DNA of 60,037 bases. Source: Verrucomicrobiota bacterium (GTDB lineage Bacteria; Chlamydiota; Chlamydiia; Chlamydiales; Rhabdochlamydiaceae). The stretch is from positions 1 to 60,037 of the forward strand of contig JAFEGV010000005.1 of the NCBI GenBank assembly GCA_018239665.1, read 5' to 3'. Of the stretch, positions 59,908 through 60,037 are shown one piece after another (the first letter of the stretch is position 1; each line of letters starts with the position of its first letter). Position numbers and translations under genes: made by a program. The notes under the pieces are model-generated. The model was not told where the DNA came from and made no database searches. It saw only the letters and a program-made list of their open reading frames with translations.

Positions 59908-60037
59908 TTAACTGCCTTTTTTGGAGTGGAATTCTAACATGAAAGGGGCTAAATGGAAATGTTTTGTTTCCTGAGGACAACAAAGTTTCGAAGGACCTCT
60001 TAATTAACTACTTCAAATAATTGGTTAGAATCAAAGG
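59908..60037. other. Terminal spacer
   Basis: No feature is seen in the last 130 bases other than the probable promoter side of the pseudouridine synthase gene. Confidence 0.3.

Noticed and set aside
1..60037. tRNA, rRNA, prophage, integrase or transposase genes
   Set aside because: None could be supported by eye on either strand. The mobile-looking sequences present are all non-autonomous repeats.

Overview
ORGANISM. The window reads as chromosome of an environmental (Parachlamydia/Waddlia/Criblamydia-type) member of the Chlamydiales. The pointers are a short ADP/ATP-carrier-like nucleotide transporter, a fused AroD-AroE enzyme as in Chlamydia, a trp operon headed by TrpR, and many genes for large proteins built from eukaryote-like domains. 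Base composition is roughly mid-to-high 40s % G+C by eye. I cannot place it to genus. No rRNA, tRNA, CRISPR array, transposase or phage gene was seen.

LAYOUT. 1-7.5 kb (+): end of an HD phosphohydrolase, nucleotide-carrier-like protein, P-type H+-ATPase, NAD-malic enzyme and a drug/metabolite transporter. 7.6-12.7 kb: thiol peroxidase, two unknown genes, and a four-gene minus-strand operon (TauE-type exporter, type III polyketide synthase, membrane protein, UbiG-like methyltransferase). 12.8-28.2 kb: an island of probable host-interaction genes. It holds an HD protein, tandem F-box/LRR proteins, a TIKI/ChaN-like protein, two caspase-like (clan CD) proteins with interchangeable LRR or ankyrin tails, a Cys-nucleophile alpha/beta hydrolase and a YopT/C58-like protease candidate. 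28.2-34.8 kb: PLP enzyme, SDR, dicarboxylate symporter, zinc alcohol dehydrogenase and an exported HAD-fold protein.

34.8-56.4 kb: the complete route to Phe, Tyr and Trp. aroDE faces a nine-gene operon (DAHP synthase, chorismate mutase, pheA, tyrA, aminotransferase, aroB, aroA, aroK, aroC). That operon has a sigma70-type promoter and a 35-codon leader peptide whose 3' part is packed with Phe and Tyr codons. A second DAHP synthase closes the minus-strand operon trpR-E-G-D-C-F-B-A. Between the two operons lies a glycogen branching enzyme fused to a 340-residue effector-like N-terminus. At 56.7-59 kb an LRR protein with a C-terminal domain resembling the IpaH/SspH (NEL) ubiquitin ligases shares a repeated, unnamed module with that fusion. 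An RluA-family pseudouridine synthase ends the window.

REPEATS AND REGULATION. A family of about 75-bp double-hairpin palindromic elements occurs four times: inside a MITE-like element, in frame inside pheA, and directly after the stop codons of the branching-enzyme fusion and the second DAHP synthase. Compensatory base changes in both stems point to a conserved structure. MITE-like inverted repeats starting TATACC occur at 7.5, 29.3 and 33.6 kb. The Phe/Tyr operon appears to be controlled by its leader, and the Trp operon by TrpR at a palindrome over its own -10 box. The two DAHP synthases thus give each branch its own supply of precursor.
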